A stretch of 64,000 nt of DNA from positions 2,172,501-2,236,500 of the forward strand of contig OY987244.1 in NCBI GenBank assembly GCA_963920765.1, read 5' to 3'. The stretch's first letter is position 1. Each line of letters begins with the position of its first letter. Shown in pieces: positions 35,443 through 47,841 of this stretch. The position numbers were made by a program, and so were the translations under genes. The notes below the pieces were generated by a model, which ran no database searches, was not told where the DNA came from, and worked only from the letters and a program-made list of their open reading frames with translations. This DNA is from Ulota crispa (lineage: Eukaryota > Streptophyta > Bryopsida > Orthotrichales > Orthotrichaceae).

Positions 35443-36900
35443 GGAATGACTAGGGGTATACCCCAGTTGCTACCAGCGCATTCTTTTTTGGCGACAGCCA
35501 ATTGGCAACAAAGACAACTAATCAAGGCTGTTCCCTCAATTTATTCCCCAATTGCCTGCGCTCTTTTTGAATTTGGCAAAAATAGATTTGTTAAAAAAAA
35601 ATGCCTTGGTTGCTACGCGGATACCCCTACACTCCAACTTATTAAATTTGAGATTATTATTACTTTCAAATATAAAACAAAATCAAAACAATATTTTAGT
35701 ACACATTTGTGTTTATAAGTGTTGCAAACATATAGTAAATATGTCTCATTTGTGATATGGTCAAGAGTCAAACTTATAAATAAAAAGAGCAATTGGTTTA
35801 ACCTTTAAAGGACCGCAGCCTTTATTGTGTCAAAAGAAACTCAAAAATGCCATTTCTATGGCAAAAAGTAAAAAACTTTGAAAATTGGTCTTTTTGCATA
35901 TATGACCATTGGATCTTGTACCAAACTTCTATGGGAATGTGTAAAAAAAAGTTCAAAAACTTTGATTGCACAAATTGCAATATATTTGCGTGTAAAGTGT
36001 AAGAACAAAAAAATTACACCTTGCTTGACTAGATTATTTGATTTTGAACTTTTGAACTTAAAATTTTTGCACCACCAAGTTTGGAACTTTGTTTTTTTTG
36101 TGGTCGGAAGTTGAATTGGGAATAAAATTAAATAAAAAAACACTTAGTTTTTCATTCTTTAAAAAAACATTAGATAGAAGAAGGTATAAAATTGAATAAA
36201 AACTTAAATTGTTAATAACCCTTCAATGGAATTGAAACGCAATAATTCCAACATTGAGATTGTTCTAGAAAGCAAACTTCACCTTGTCCAACAATTTTCT
36301 TTGCAAAAATGTTAAACTTGCATTCAAAAATGAAGTTTATAAGTTATTTTTTCAAGTAGATGCTTGAGTTGCCTGAAAAACAAGATTGTCCATAACTTTC
36401 TTATAACTAGTCCAAATGGAATGAATCAAAGCTTTAGATGTAGACAAAGATATAATCTATGAGGACAAAAAATAAAAAAAGTATTTCAAGTTTTTGCAAA
36501 AAAAATTACTGCCTAGACTCTCCAAATTTGTGCTTATTTGGGCATAACATTTGCTCCCTTGCACCAATTGGAATAAAAATTATATTCCCCCAAAGCTAAT
36601 ATGTTTTTCTATTTTCAAAAAAAGTTTTAAAAAATCAAGACAAAAATTGAGGTTGTAGGTACCTACCGAAAATCCCATTTGTCCCCCATAGGGACAATGG
36701 TCCTTTAGGGGTTGACTCTTGACCATGTCACAAATGAGACATATTTGTTATGTGTTTGCAACACTTGTAGACGTAGATGTGCACTAAAATATTTTTTTGA
36801 TTTTATTTCATTTTTTAATGTAATAATAATCTCAAAGTTAATAGGTTGGGCTATAGGGGATGTCCACATAGCAATTGGAGGGTGTCCCCTAGTCATTCCC
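35443..36900. mobile_element. Long-TIR Mutator-type element with another element inserted in it
   Basis: The ends GGGAATGACTAGGGG (35443) and CCCCTAGTCATTCCC (36900) are inverted repeats that continue inward as arms of more than 200 bp ('aaatttgagattattattac', 'atgtctcatttgtgat'). The T-rich flanks (TTTTTTGTT / TTTTTTTCT) match at 7 of 9 positions, consistent with a 9-bp target duplication but weak because of low complexity. The element at 35798-36713 lies inside. It is related to 59364-60234 and sits just upstream of the SUVH relic's leader. Confidence 0.75.
35798..36713 (+). repeat. 'TTAACCCCTAAAGG' family element (variant B) nested in the long-TIR element
   Basis: It starts TTTAACCTTTAAAGGACC and ends GGTCCTTTAGGGGTTGA. 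Its interior ('tgcattcaaaaatgaagttt', 'gtccataactttcttataac') also occurs at 46120-46885 (inverted) and 50452-51098. Being inside another element, it inserted later than its host. Confidence 0.75.
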
Positions 36901-37090
36901 TTTTTTTCTAGGCACTATTTGCCCAAATCTTACCTTGGTCATTGGCTACAGGAACACTAAAAAAATACAATGGAAAAATGGATGAAATTATCAAATCCTT
37001 CTCCAAGTCAACACCAAATTTGCCAGATTTTGGATGAAGTTTACTAATGTATTAATATAATTTATGGATGAACGTTCACGTGTCAACAAT

Positions 37091-37190
37091 TCTGTCCAAT
37101 ACTATCCAATTCTATCCAATTCTATCCAATTTTGTCCAATTTTGTCCAATGCTATCCAATTCTATCCAATTCTATCCAATTCCATCCATT
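37091..37190 (+). repeat. 10-bp minisatellite (TCTATCCAAT), ten units
   Basis: Ten units of exactly 10 bp with the consensus TCTATCCAAT and few substitutions run without a gap. The same surrounding sequence occurs at about 16200-16400 and, inverted, at 59140-59340, but with one or two units only. The array therefore expanded after that dispersed repeat was copied. Confidence 0.9.
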
Positions 37191-37305
37191 GTTTCCTTAC
37201 TTGCTTGCATTATTGGGTGTAGGTCACTCTACCTTCACGAAATGAAAAAAAAAACCTTGAACTCACTTCTTCATTGCCTTTTTTCTCAATGAATGGGGCT
37301 GAGAG

Positions 37306-37351
37306 TAGGGTTTTTTTTTTTCTTTTTTTTTTTTTTCTTTTTTTTTTTTTC
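37306..37351 (+). repeat. T-rich low-complexity tract
   Basis: About 45 bases of T broken by a few C. Simple sequence with no function that I can support. Confidence 0.9.
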
Positions 37352-38013
37352 AATCAGCAGCTTCTCAAGCCATTTGGTAAATTTTGATGATGGCCACATA
37401 AGATATCCTTTTTAGTGAAAAATTAGGCTGCAAGTATATACACTTTGAGCTTTTTGATTGTGGCCAAATTTTCTTAAAATCAAAAATTGGTGTTGCAAGA
37501 ATGAATTTTATGAAAACTTGGGTTACACACCCAAAAATTTAGAATGAAAGAGGCATTATCTCAAAGAAGCTTACGGGTGGCTTGATAATAATATGGCTCC
37601 ACATGGCATGAAGATCATACTGTTTTTTTGCCTAAATTCTTACTTGATCAGTTACACGCAAAAACACATTTTTTTTTCTAATGCGTAGTAGGCATTTAGA
37701 TTTAGAACATTATGCAACATTTGGCACCATGAAGTTATTTTTCCTTCAATTTTTTTATAAGCCAATAGCTTGAATTTTTTTTTTTGTAGCCTTTTGGCTT
37801 TTAATGGCATAAAAACAAATCCTTGGCCAAAAGCCCTATTAATTATTTTAGGAGTTTGTGAAGTTAAGGTGATAAAGCTTTGCTTTTCCACATTTCATAA
37901 ATTTGAGAGTTCAAAAATTTAACATTCAGAAACAAGTTTAGATACCCGTTGTACCAATGCAAGCAACAACTTGATTCAAAGTAAAGTCGCAAGATAAACC
38001 GTTTTATGCATGT

Positions 38014-38148
38014 ATTAATACAAGGAAACCATGGTCAAATCTACAGAAAAGTTGACAAAGATTGTGACCTAATCTACAGTATATTGTAGATTAGTTCACA
38101 ATTTTTGTCAACTTTTTTGTAAATTAGACCATGGATTCCTTGTATTGA
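38014..38148. repeat. Compact hairpin, arms of about 60 bp
   Basis: The left arm 'attaatacaaggaaaccatgg ...' pairs with the right arm '... ccatggattccttgtattgat'. The inner parts (gttgacaaagattgtgacct / agttcacaatttttgtcaac, then aatctacag / ttgtagatt) also pair around a tiny loop. It is either a miniature transposon or a hairpin-RNA locus. Confidence 0.7.
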
Positions 38149-38149
38149 T

Positions 38150-38325
38150 CCATCTCTCTTCTATTGGTCCTCCGCTAGAAGGGATTAGTATAAACCACTT
38201 TACGTATGTGCCGTTCTCTCCTCTATTGGTCCTTTGCTAAAAGGAATCAATGTAAACCACTATATGCAAATTCAATTTTCCTCTGTTGATCTTTTGCTAA
38301 AAAGAAATGTAGTGAAACCAACGAA
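38150..38325 (+). repeat. Three tandem units of about 60 bp
   Basis: The block 'tctattggtcctccgctagaagg ... gtaaaccac' is present three times, each time more diverged (ctattggtcctttgctaaaa, then ctgttgatcttttgctaaaa). The array ends directly at the GC-rich island that follows, so it may be part of that island's promoter. Confidence 0.7.
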
Positions 38326-38329
38326 TGCG

Positions 38330-38583
38330 GCAGAACTCGCACCTTCTCCCTGATCGATTCTCGGGGATGCTGTCCCTCGTCGCTGCCTCTTCCAACGTTG
38401 TCCGCGTTTGTTCTCCTACCTCTCCTAAAAGCGACAGAGTCCTTTGCTGCTACTGTTGCTTTGAGTGGACGGCCTTGCCGCTTTGGAGTTGGTTTGTTTA
38501 TGGCACACAAACTTGCATCTGTAGAGAACATAGGACGGAGCGCAGCTGCATCGCTGAAACCTAATGCTAGTAACTCAGACTAA
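38330..38583 (+). pseudogene. GC-rich island, possible decayed first exon of a plastid-targeted protein
   Basis: About 250 bases with composition like the coding exons of this window. From ATG 38368 one frame begins MLSLVAASSNVVRVCSPTSP, Ser/Val/Ala-rich like a transit peptide. In the next frame, after the AAAA near 38431, ATESFAATVALSGRPCRFG and SVENIGRSAAASLKPN run to a TAA at 38581-38583. A single-base shift between the frames would explain both. No known family was recognised. The alternatives are an unrelated promoter or leader, or coding sequence on the other strand. Confidence 0.3.
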
Positions 38584-39989
38584 ACCCGGTTGTGGAAGTC
38601 CTTCCTCTTTTGGTTGCGAAATTCCTCATACTTGGTGAGCAAATTTTCTGCTGCTGGGCATATCATTGTGGGTTGAATGCGTGTTGCCAAACAATCACAT
38701 ACGGTGTTTGATGCGAAAGGTAGTAATGACATACAAGATAGCTGTAGTTGTGTATTTTGTCTGAACATTGAAGTAGTCAATTCCAATTGTTGGGTGTGAC
38801 AACACGTGTCTATGCTTTCGAGTGCACTATTTAAGAACGTGCAAGTAGAGTGTAATGAGCAAGGGTTATGTGAAAATTCCATCAAAATTCAATCTACATT
38901 GACAAACACAACTGAGAATGAAAACCTATTCTGGACTGCATAAATGTATTGCTTGCCTTCACACATGGTGGGGATTTGCCCATCACTTGGGGCAAGCACA
39001 AAAACTTACTGAACAAGCGTCTGCCCAATGTACTGAATATCATAGAATTTCTGAAATCCCTAAAGCTCAACAACAATTCACAGTAATAGATTCACAATAC
39101 AAATTTGTCATGATAGATATAATGGTACGTCTAAAGATTGATTAAAAAATTTAGGTGAATATTATGTATATTTCAAATCATTTTCATGTATTATCTAACA
39201 TGCCGTGGAGATATACTATCATAGGAAATACAATTGTTCATATTGAAAGGTTCAAGTACATGTTCAGGAAATTGTAATGATTAGCTTTTCTCTCTATCCA
39301 CGTATTATGCAGTCTCTGATATCTTTTGGATTCACTTGAATGCGGAAATATGTGTTATTTTCTCCTGTAATTGAGTGTCATAGAAGCAACAAATAGAAAT
39401 ATCAAGGATTTGTAGTTTCCTTGAAGATGTTTCAGAACCTTACTTGTTCATAAATTTTCCTAGCATGAACAAGGTTGTTACTTCTTTAACCAGTTAAACC
39501 GTAGAGATAAATAGTTCTTACTTCTCAGGCAAAAATTTACACTGTTAGTCATAGCAAAGTCTGGCCTTAGTGATAACAACAAGCACTTGTTGTTGATTGT
39601 TTTCTATATTAGATAATAACAAAGTCGTACATTCCACAAAAGTCGTTGAAATTGTCCCAAAATACAGTTGTCTTCTTATGTTGCAAATACAAATGGCAAC
39701 ATAGCAAAGCAAATACTTCTAGACATTACTGTTGTAACTATTTCATTAATTTTGGAATCCCAAGATTATTAATTCTTCATCTCTAACATTCAAAGTAACT
39801 CTCAATTGTTCAGAAACCAAGTTTTGAAATGTGCGTTACATGCTGTTTTCATATACAGTGTATGACCTTGTCTGTTGTACATGTACAGGCACATCCTCTG
39901 CCATGACATATCCTTTGATGACACATATCTCCTGGGAAGAATTAATTCTCTAGACCAAATGCAGAGTGGCTAGAGAGCAAGGATACTCT
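38584..39989. other. Intergenic DNA, nothing recognised
   Basis: Mixed-composition DNA between the GC-rich island and the CACTA relic. The left terminus of the CACTA element should lie here or just to the left, but I could not find a convincing CACTA terminal inverted repeat. Confidence 0.45.
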
Positions 39990-42900
39990 ATATACCAATG
40001 CCCTTGTACAAAATGCCACAGAGGGCGGAGGTACAGCCTTCAATATGTGAAGGACCATCTCAGATTACACGGGTGAGACAAATTCCTTATGCACTTGATG
40101 CTTGGAGGAGATCCTCTAGGCCGGTATCCACAAGAGGATATTTTTGTGAACAAGAAAGGAGATCTGAGCAATGGACATAGTGGCAAAAGCGCTCATGGAC
40201 ATGTTTATGAGGATACGCTTTTACAAAACATGGACCAACTAGACCCACTTCATGACATTCAACAACAAATATTTGATGCATTTGATGTGGGAGGAGGAAT
40301 TACAGTCGGTTTCATCAGATGTGATGGACGCACTATATCAGGAGGCAATCAGACCAGTTTATGAAGGTATCAAGGTCAGTGTCATATCTGCTACCATTGT
40401 CTTTATCAACATGGTAGTAGTCCACAATGTTAGCAACGCATACGTCAATGAGCTTTTCAAATACATGTCAACGGTGTTGCCACCCTCATCAAACAGACTG
40501 CCAAAGAACCACTATGAGGCCAGGAAGCTTATCAGGAAGCTTGGTTTAAATTACAACACAATTCACGCGTGCCCCAAAGGATGCGTTCTTTTCCGTTGAC
40601 CAAACACAAATTTGAAGGAGTGCCCAAATAGTGCTTGTCGGAAATCCAATACATACTTGGGTTAGAAGTGATACCAAAGAGAGTAGTTTGGCACTTTCCT
40701 TTAATCCCAAGGTTGCTTTGCATGTTCAGATGTCCAACAATTGCAGAGTTGCTTTGTTACCATGTAAAACCTTAGAACACAAAAACAAGTGTGATGAAGT
40801 TGGTAGCCGACAGCCTTGTGTGGAAGCATGTAGACAAGGCTGTGGACCCAAAGTTTGGAAAGGATGTCAAGAATCTCAGATTTGGTATGTCATTGGATGG
40901 GGTGAACCCCTTCACTCACAACAGCACAAGCCACTCAACATGGCCGGTTCTGATCCTTATTTATAACTTACCTCCCTTTTTAGTCACCAAGATTTTTTTT
41001 GTGCAATTAAGCATTCTTGTTTTTGGGAAACTATCACCTACAAGCAAAAATATAGACGTCTTCATAAGGCCATTACTTGAAGAATTACAAGATCTTTGGG
41101 TGGGAGTGGCAGCACAAGACTTCTCTAGGCCAACGGGTTCACGAGGATTCAAGCTAAGAGGAATGCTGCTATGGACCATATCAAACTACCCTGCGCACAG
41201 TTTGATATCTGGCTTATGCACGGATGGTTACAAAGCATGCACTGTTTGCGGCCCATAAACAAAGTCTCAATTTGCAGCATCAGGTAACAATTTAGATTCT
41301 CAAAAAATAAGCAAGGGGACAAAAATTGGTGTATGGTGGGAGCCGACATTGGACATGAAGCGCACATCTCTATCAAAATAATCTTCTCTTTGATGGGATG
41401 ATTGAGCAACGACCGGCCCCGACCAAGACTTACGCTAATTAGCTAAAAGTATATGTCGATGAATGTGAGTTGTACCTTGCTTCAGGTGGAAGACGCGGAG
41501 CAGAGACTGATCCTATACACAGACACGGCATTAAATGTAAAACTGCATTCCATGAACTTCCTTATTGGACGGTGAGTTCAAGCATTTGTTATTCTTGTGA
41601 GCCTATTTGTGTATATGTACCCTTGTGAATTAGGGGGTTTACTCATTTGCATCATCTTTATATGTTAATGGTTAAGCATTGAGAGCTTGAATGCATGCAG
41701 TGAATAAGCCCTTCTCAGTGTTCAGTAATTTGTAAAGGAAGTTCCATAGATTTCCATATAAAAAATTTTCGTGACATGCATAAAGTATTGAAGCTCAGAT
41801 AATTATATATCCCGTTCATTAGCCGAGAGGTTGACTTGATTGAATGTAGAAGAAAAATTACATAATTCAAACATAATTAATTTAAAATTGAATTAAATTC
41901 AAACATATAGGTAGTGGAGGTATCCAAAGTTGAACCCTTTGCAACCTATTCATTATAAATTAAATATAATTCCAAGTCAATGCAATTGCAATACTCTGAA
42001 AAGGTATTTATGTCATTGTTAAGATTAAAAATGTTAGAAGCTCACAGTTTTTTACATAACTTACAACTGATAGTCCGACACTAAGTACATGGAGCCTTAC
42101 TTATGTTTTCATCAAGATTTGCTTTGTAGCATAACGAACAGGACCTTGCAAATTGCCATCAAAAATTCGTTAGTAACTAACAAAGAAATTCAATTTTCAG
42201 AAGAGAGTAGTATATATTGTCATCTTAGAGTGTAATTGCCTGTAATGTGGTTGGTGTATGATGTGTCTTTGAAATGTGAAAGATCCAAGGATTGTTAAAT
42301 TGTGACTTGGTGTTATTTATGAATTGATTGCAAAAATTGCTTATTTGACATCTTTTGGATCCAATGCATTGTGAAAAAAACTTGTGTGAGAACATATTGA
42401 AAACCATACTGGGTTTAAAAGATTCCATAGGTAGTAGGCAAGATATGGAATCTTTCAGCATTCGAGAGGACATGTGGGTGAGATGCAATGACAGTGGCCG
42501 TGGTGAGCTCACCCTACCTCATGCACCTTATATTCTGATGTCCACCAAGAAGGCAACTGTCATGGAAACTTTGAAATCCTTGAGAACTCCAACAAATTAT
42601 GTAGGTGCCATTCACAATTGATTTGAAGATGGGAAACTTTAGTATCTAAAATTGCGCGACTACCATATCTTGATGCACGAGGTATTACATGCTTTTCAAG
42701 TGCACGCTTACAGTGGCATTTGGATTATATTCTGCAATTTATTTTTAATTTTTTGGAATTTGTCTATTGCATTGGTATTCATGTATTAAGTAGTAGCTTG
42801 ATCATCAGATGATGGTGGTCAAGGCAGTTGTTGCATACATTGTGACGTTGGGAATGTTTATTTCCATGTTTACCAGGTCATCCACAACATGCATTGTAGC

Positions 42901-44592
42901 ACATTCTAACATGATATGGAAATTTCAAATTTTAGATACTACCAGTAGCACTGCGTGGGGTCTTAAGCAAAGAAGTACAAAAAGCAATACTAAAAGTTAG
43001 TAGAGTCTTTTGACGACTCTGCTGTAGACAAATACATTCTTCTGATAGTACTTTGCATATGACAGACACAACAGATGCTCTTTGTTTGCTAGAAAAAGTA
43101 TTCCCACCTACCTTTATGGATATTATGACACATCTATTGATTCACCTTGTGGAAGAGGTCTTTCTATGCGGTCCAGTACATTCCCAATGGATGAATCCAA
43201 TGGAACGCTATATGAAGACACTAAAACAGTACGTCAGGACATACACACGACTAGAAGCAAGCATGGCTGAGGGGTATATTATGACAGAGACATTGGGGTA
43301 TTGTACCGAGTACCTGCAATGTTTTCATGGATCAAATCAAGGTGTGTGGGATGATAAATAGGAGCCAAGTATGAACGATGAGGAAATGCCAAACAGTGGT
43401 TGGACATGCCCTATGTCAAAGCAACTTGTACGTTGGGTGCATAATTTTGTCTTCTTGAACTCACTGGATTTGGAGCCATGGAGAGAGTAAGACTCGTTAT
43501 GTTTTTTAGATCTTGGAAGTACTAAATAAATGTATAATTATGGACAATTCATGTACAAACAGATATATGATTTCCAAAATGAGCAAATTAAGTTTGAAAA
43601 TATTATAGTATTATCTGGCAATGTATAATAGAGGTAGAACTTGATGTATTAAGGCAATTAAGATTATCATCTTTATCTCGCATTTTTTAGGGTAGAATGC
43701 GCAATGGTATGTTTGACAAATAGGTGGTTATGCTATATATTCATTTCAGACGTGACTGTCCAAGCTCCATATTTTGCTGTTTAACTCAAATTTGATTATG
43801 TTTCATGTTATGGGTAGGAGGTACGCTGAGGCATATGTAGAGAGGATTCAAAAGAGGCAAAGTAATGCCCTCAATTTCAAGGCAAAATTTGGCCGCAATC
43901 GGCCAATGGTTTACTCAAAGCAGTATACATTACTGCCAAAATTTTGTGAGTGGTTCCCAAGGCAGGTGTTATTGGACATGGAAAGATCAGACAATGTTCC
44001 AGAAGATGTTTTGGAGGCATGTAAGCTACTGTATAAAGTAGCAACATCCTATAGAGTTATGCGTGCTCATGGTATGCATTTACGCATAAAAAGTGCGGAG
44101 GAGGACAAAATTATGGCTAACAATGGTGTCGCTGCCTCAATGATTATTTGGAAACCTGAGAGAGTAGGTGATCAAGTAAGTGGGTGGGATACCTCTGAGT
44201 TTGTGGGAACCATAGAAGACATTCTTGAATTGGACTATTGGAGTCACTATGTTGTGGTATTAGTTTGCACTTGGGTACCTGCAAAGATGAAAATGGGAAA
44301 TGCCAACGTTGTCAGAGATAAATATGGTTTTACATTAGCAAAGTTCAATGCTTGTCAGCCGCTTGGACCACATTCATTTGCGTTTCCAACGCAATGTCAA
44401 CAAGTATTTTTCTCGGAAGATGTGGAGAGAAGACAAATCAATGGAGCTCAGTGGAAGATTGTATGCGGGACGGACGTACGAGGGAGGCGCGGGAGACAGA
44501 ATCAGGAAAACCGAATTTTGAAATGTACACTATTGGTAAAGACGCAGATTTCAAGGGACTTAAAGTATTGTGAAATAACTGCGGAGTTGTAA
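39990..44592 (+). mobile_element. CACTA (En/Spm) transposon relic with a TNP2-type transposase broken by stops and frameshifts
   Basis: Collinear fragments of a TNP2 (Transposase_21) protein are spread over 4.6 kb. 40250-40599 ends LPKNHYEARKLIRKLGLNY with HACPKGCVL. 40791-41258 carries GVNPFTHNSTSHSTWPV and the LRGMLLWTISNYPA block. 41450-41570 ends HELPYW. 42340-42620 starts LDPMHCEKNLCENILKTILG. 43053-43361 (HLVEEVFLCGPVHSQWMNPM and ERYMKTLKQYVR) is DUF4218-like. 43774-44592 (a 272-codon open stretch) resembles the DUF4216-type end. Frame changes, and an in-frame TGA where CEKN's upstream Arg is expected (near 42343), show that it is dead. A donor-like GTGAGT at 41571 suggests an ancestral intron. 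The protein is broken and no functional transposase can be read. Confidence 0.87.
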
Positions 44593-46119
44593 CTTATGTG
44601 ATTTATGCAGCCACAGGTATGAATGATAATTTCCTATTTGGCTAAGGTCAATGATGACTACCAAATTACCAAATCCGCCGTTATGGAATAGTGTAATAGA
44701 CGTGTACCCTATTTGATATGTGTTCTAAAGAGGATAGGGACATTGTTGTATGAATTGACTAAGATGTCAAGATTTTTTGAGTGAATATATAATTTGAATG
44801 TAGATTTGTAAATGGTGTTTGTGAGGAGAATTAGGTTTGGAAGGTTTTTTATGGGAATGACACAAGTAATTCATTGACACTGAAGTGAGTCTATGCAATG
44901 AGATGCTTATGACTAGATTGCGGCGTTGGAAAATGTCCATGCCTTCTACACGGATGGAGAAATGCTTGGTCACTGCTGAGACCAGTATTTTAATGAATTG
45001 CACTTGTTTCACTATAATTTTTGTGTCAGCACTACGTGGATTGATGAGATTAAGGCCATGAAGTAGAGATTATGTATAATTTTTGTAGAGTGCAAGCTAT
45101 TGTAGATTTGAGAGACGTCAAAATTGTGGAATGTAATGCTCAGTTGATAATTTGGAAAATGATGTGACAAAGTGACGTCTTTGTAAAGCGTGCGTGACTA
45201 ATTTATGCTATAAACAGACGTAGAAAACTTGGTCTCTCATGAACAATATGCAACTATACTCTCTGTCCTCACGTAGCATTGCGGTAGCAGTATTTGAATT
45301 GCTAAATATTTCAAACACAAAATAGTTGCAGAAAAAATGTTTGTCCGGCAGGAAAAGCAGGAAAATATTATTGATGGTCCATAAGCAAGTCGTACAATAG
45401 TTTCTAGAATAATCTGTGTGATTTAGAAGAGATCAGAATGTAGGTATTACAAACCTTGAACGTCTAAACATTAAAGTTATATGACTAAGCAATGGCCAAT
45501 AAAAGATTAAAGTAAACAAAAGTGCAGTAACTGTCACGTGCAGCAACCCCACTCCTAACCAAATGCATGCGTTACATTTGACAGGATGTGAACAAGAATT
45601 TGTAGTGGATGGCCCCTAAACCGATTGAAAAGTACTAGAGAAACAGGAAAATGTGGCACGCTTCAATTAGGCGGGGCCAATCATTTTACCAGAAAGAACA
45701 GAAAACAAGATTTCTGCTTTTTTCCAACCTGCCTTTCTCTTAATACGTATCAGCCAATGAGTATGATGTTGGCTTAGCACTAAAATTAGGAATTCAAAAC
45801 GTCCAATAATATGTAGTGCCATTCAAACTACTATTCTAAGCTATAAACTCAATAGTAATTGCAAACCAATGTGTCCTGCTGAGTTTACTGACTATTCCAT
45901 GTCAAACTATTAATATTGTAGTTAATTATGACTCAAAACATAACAGCTTAACATAGTACGCGTTCTCAACATAAAACGCAAGCACTTCTTGTTTATGGAA
46001 ACCAAAAGTTTAACATGTAAAGAGGATTTTATGTTTCAAAGGAAAAGAAAGGTGACTTTAACACAGAAATATGAGGTCCAAAAAAGATGTCAAATGTACA
46101 TTTCTTCTAGTGATGCCTA
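44593..46119. other. Right flank of the CACTA relic, no gene seen
   Basis: About 1.5 kb of AT-rich DNA with no exon that I can support. The right end of the CACTA element probably lies here, but no terminal repeat was identified. Confidence 0.45.
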
Positions 46120-46885
46120 GGAGCAAAAGTTATACGCAAATAAGCAAAAATTTATGGAGATTTGGCAGCAAATTTTTTTTATAAAAATTTCAAAACCAAT
46201 TTAATTTTTTTTTCTCATAGGTTATATATTTTTCTACATTTGAAGCTTTGATTCATTCCATTTGGACTAGTTATGAGAAAGTTATGGACAATCTTGTTTT
46301 TTGGGCAATTTAAGCATCTTTTTGAAAAAATAACTTATAAAGCTCATTTTTGAATGCAAGTTTAACATTTTTTCAAAAATTGTTGGAAAGGGTGGAGTTT
46401 TCTTTCTAGAACAATCTCACCATTGGGATTATTGTGTTTCAATTCCATTGTAGGATTATTAACCATTTAAGTTTTTGTTCAATCTCATACCTTCTTCCAC
46501 CAAATGCTTTTTTTAAGAATGAGAATTACGTATTTTTTGTTTTGATTTTTTTCTAAGGATTGTCAACTCAATTTCCCACCATCAAAAAGCAAACCCCAAA
46601 ATTTTGTTGTGCAAAAAGTTTAAGTAAAAAAAGTTCAAAGTCAAACAATCTAGTCATGCAAGGTGCAAAAGAGCTTGTTTTTTACACTTTTATCTCAAAA
46701 TCTTGAATTTGTGTGGTCAAAGATTTTGAATTTTTTTTTCCACATATTTATACTAGTCTAGTACAAGATCCTATAGTTAGATATGCAAATAGACCAATTT
46801 TCAAACTTTTTTGCTCTTTACAAAAGAAATGGCAATTTTGAGTGTCTTTTGACAAAATAAAGGCTCCAAGGCTTTAGGGGTTAAA
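46120..46885 (-). repeat. 'TTAACCCCTAAAGG' family element (variant B), inverted, truncated on the left
   Basis: It is the reverse complement of the 35798-36713 element, ending 'ggctccaaggctttaggggttaa'. Shared blocks include 'ctagttatgagaaagttatg' and 'tggaattgaaac'-type words. The left terminus is missing. Confidence 0.7.
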
Positions 46886-46936
46886 GAAGTTTTAACTGGT
46901 GGCTAGTCTTGAGAACTGTAGAAACATGTGAGATTC

Positions 46937-47168
46937 TTAACCACTAAACGACCCTTAGGCTCTAGAGCTACAGTACCAAATATGGTTGCAACTAATATTC
47001 AAAAGTTTGAATCAGCTGGAAATGAAGTGTTACAACCATACATATTGAAGGGTTGTATGATGGTGGGTGCATAAAATAATTTAGAAAGACCTCAAAGCAG
47101 CTCAAATACGTTTGTACATATGGCCGTACATACAGCCGCAAAAGGCTTTTGTGACATATAGGGGTTAA
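46937..47168 (+). repeat. Short TTAACCC-ended element, fourth copy
   Basis: It runs from TTAACCACTAAACGACCC to GGGGTTAATT. The internal words 'caaaagtttgaatcagctgg' and 'tacatatggccgtacataca' match the 19556 and 29643 copies. Confidence 0.75.
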
Positions 47169-47261
47169 TTAAAAGCATACAGATTTTCAACAAGGAAGCA
47201 TTATGGAACTACAAGTGTTGCATCTTCAATTTGCATGCAATTTGTCATTGTTGTCAACCTA

Positions 47262-47660
47262 AGGTGGAAGCACCCATAACCGATAACTTAAGCGATTTTG
47301 CAGATTACTACAAAGAGTTTGAGGCAAAAATTAAATTTCCCATGTAGGAAGATAAGAAGTATTGGGATTATAAAATTTTCAAAATTTTATTCGCAAAATT
47401 GAAATTGCTATGAATTTTGGGAGTCTAAAAGTGTTCCACACCCATTGCCAATCTCTAGATGTATGCAATTCCAATACCATCTAAACTAATTTTAGCTCAT
47501 TACTTCCTACTCACTTTGGAATATGTGGCATGACTTAAGTGGCTTTAACTATGAAAAAATCAGAAAAATGCATTCCAAAGCACCTATCCTTGCTCATGGT
47601 GGAAATAGCACCCCCTACTAGTTGGGAATGGGGCATTATCAGCTATGGGTGCTTCCACTT
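47262..47660. mobile_element. MITE of 399 bp with TA target duplication, same TIR family as 60331-60646
   Basis: The left end AGGTGGAAGCACCCATA and the right end TATGGGTGCTTCCACTT are inverted repeats with one mismatch, flanked by TA on both sides (47260-47261 and 47661-47662). A TA duplication points to the Tc1/mariner (Stowaway-like) group. No coding capacity. Confidence 0.75.
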
Positions 47661-47841
47661 TAATCAATAAAATGACAGTGGATGTAATTGAGCAAAATTT
47701 ATGGGTTTCCTAATTAGCCAAAGGCCATATTTAACTATATCTAAATAGTCCAAAAATAACAATCCTGTGAGAGTCTATACAAAACATCAAAAGATATTTC
47801 AATATTTTACTCAAATAGAAAAAAATCTCTTAATGTTTTAG

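Noticed and set aside
37091-37190. CRISPR-like regular array
   Set aside because: Units of 10 bp without spacers in a plant genome; it is a minisatellite.
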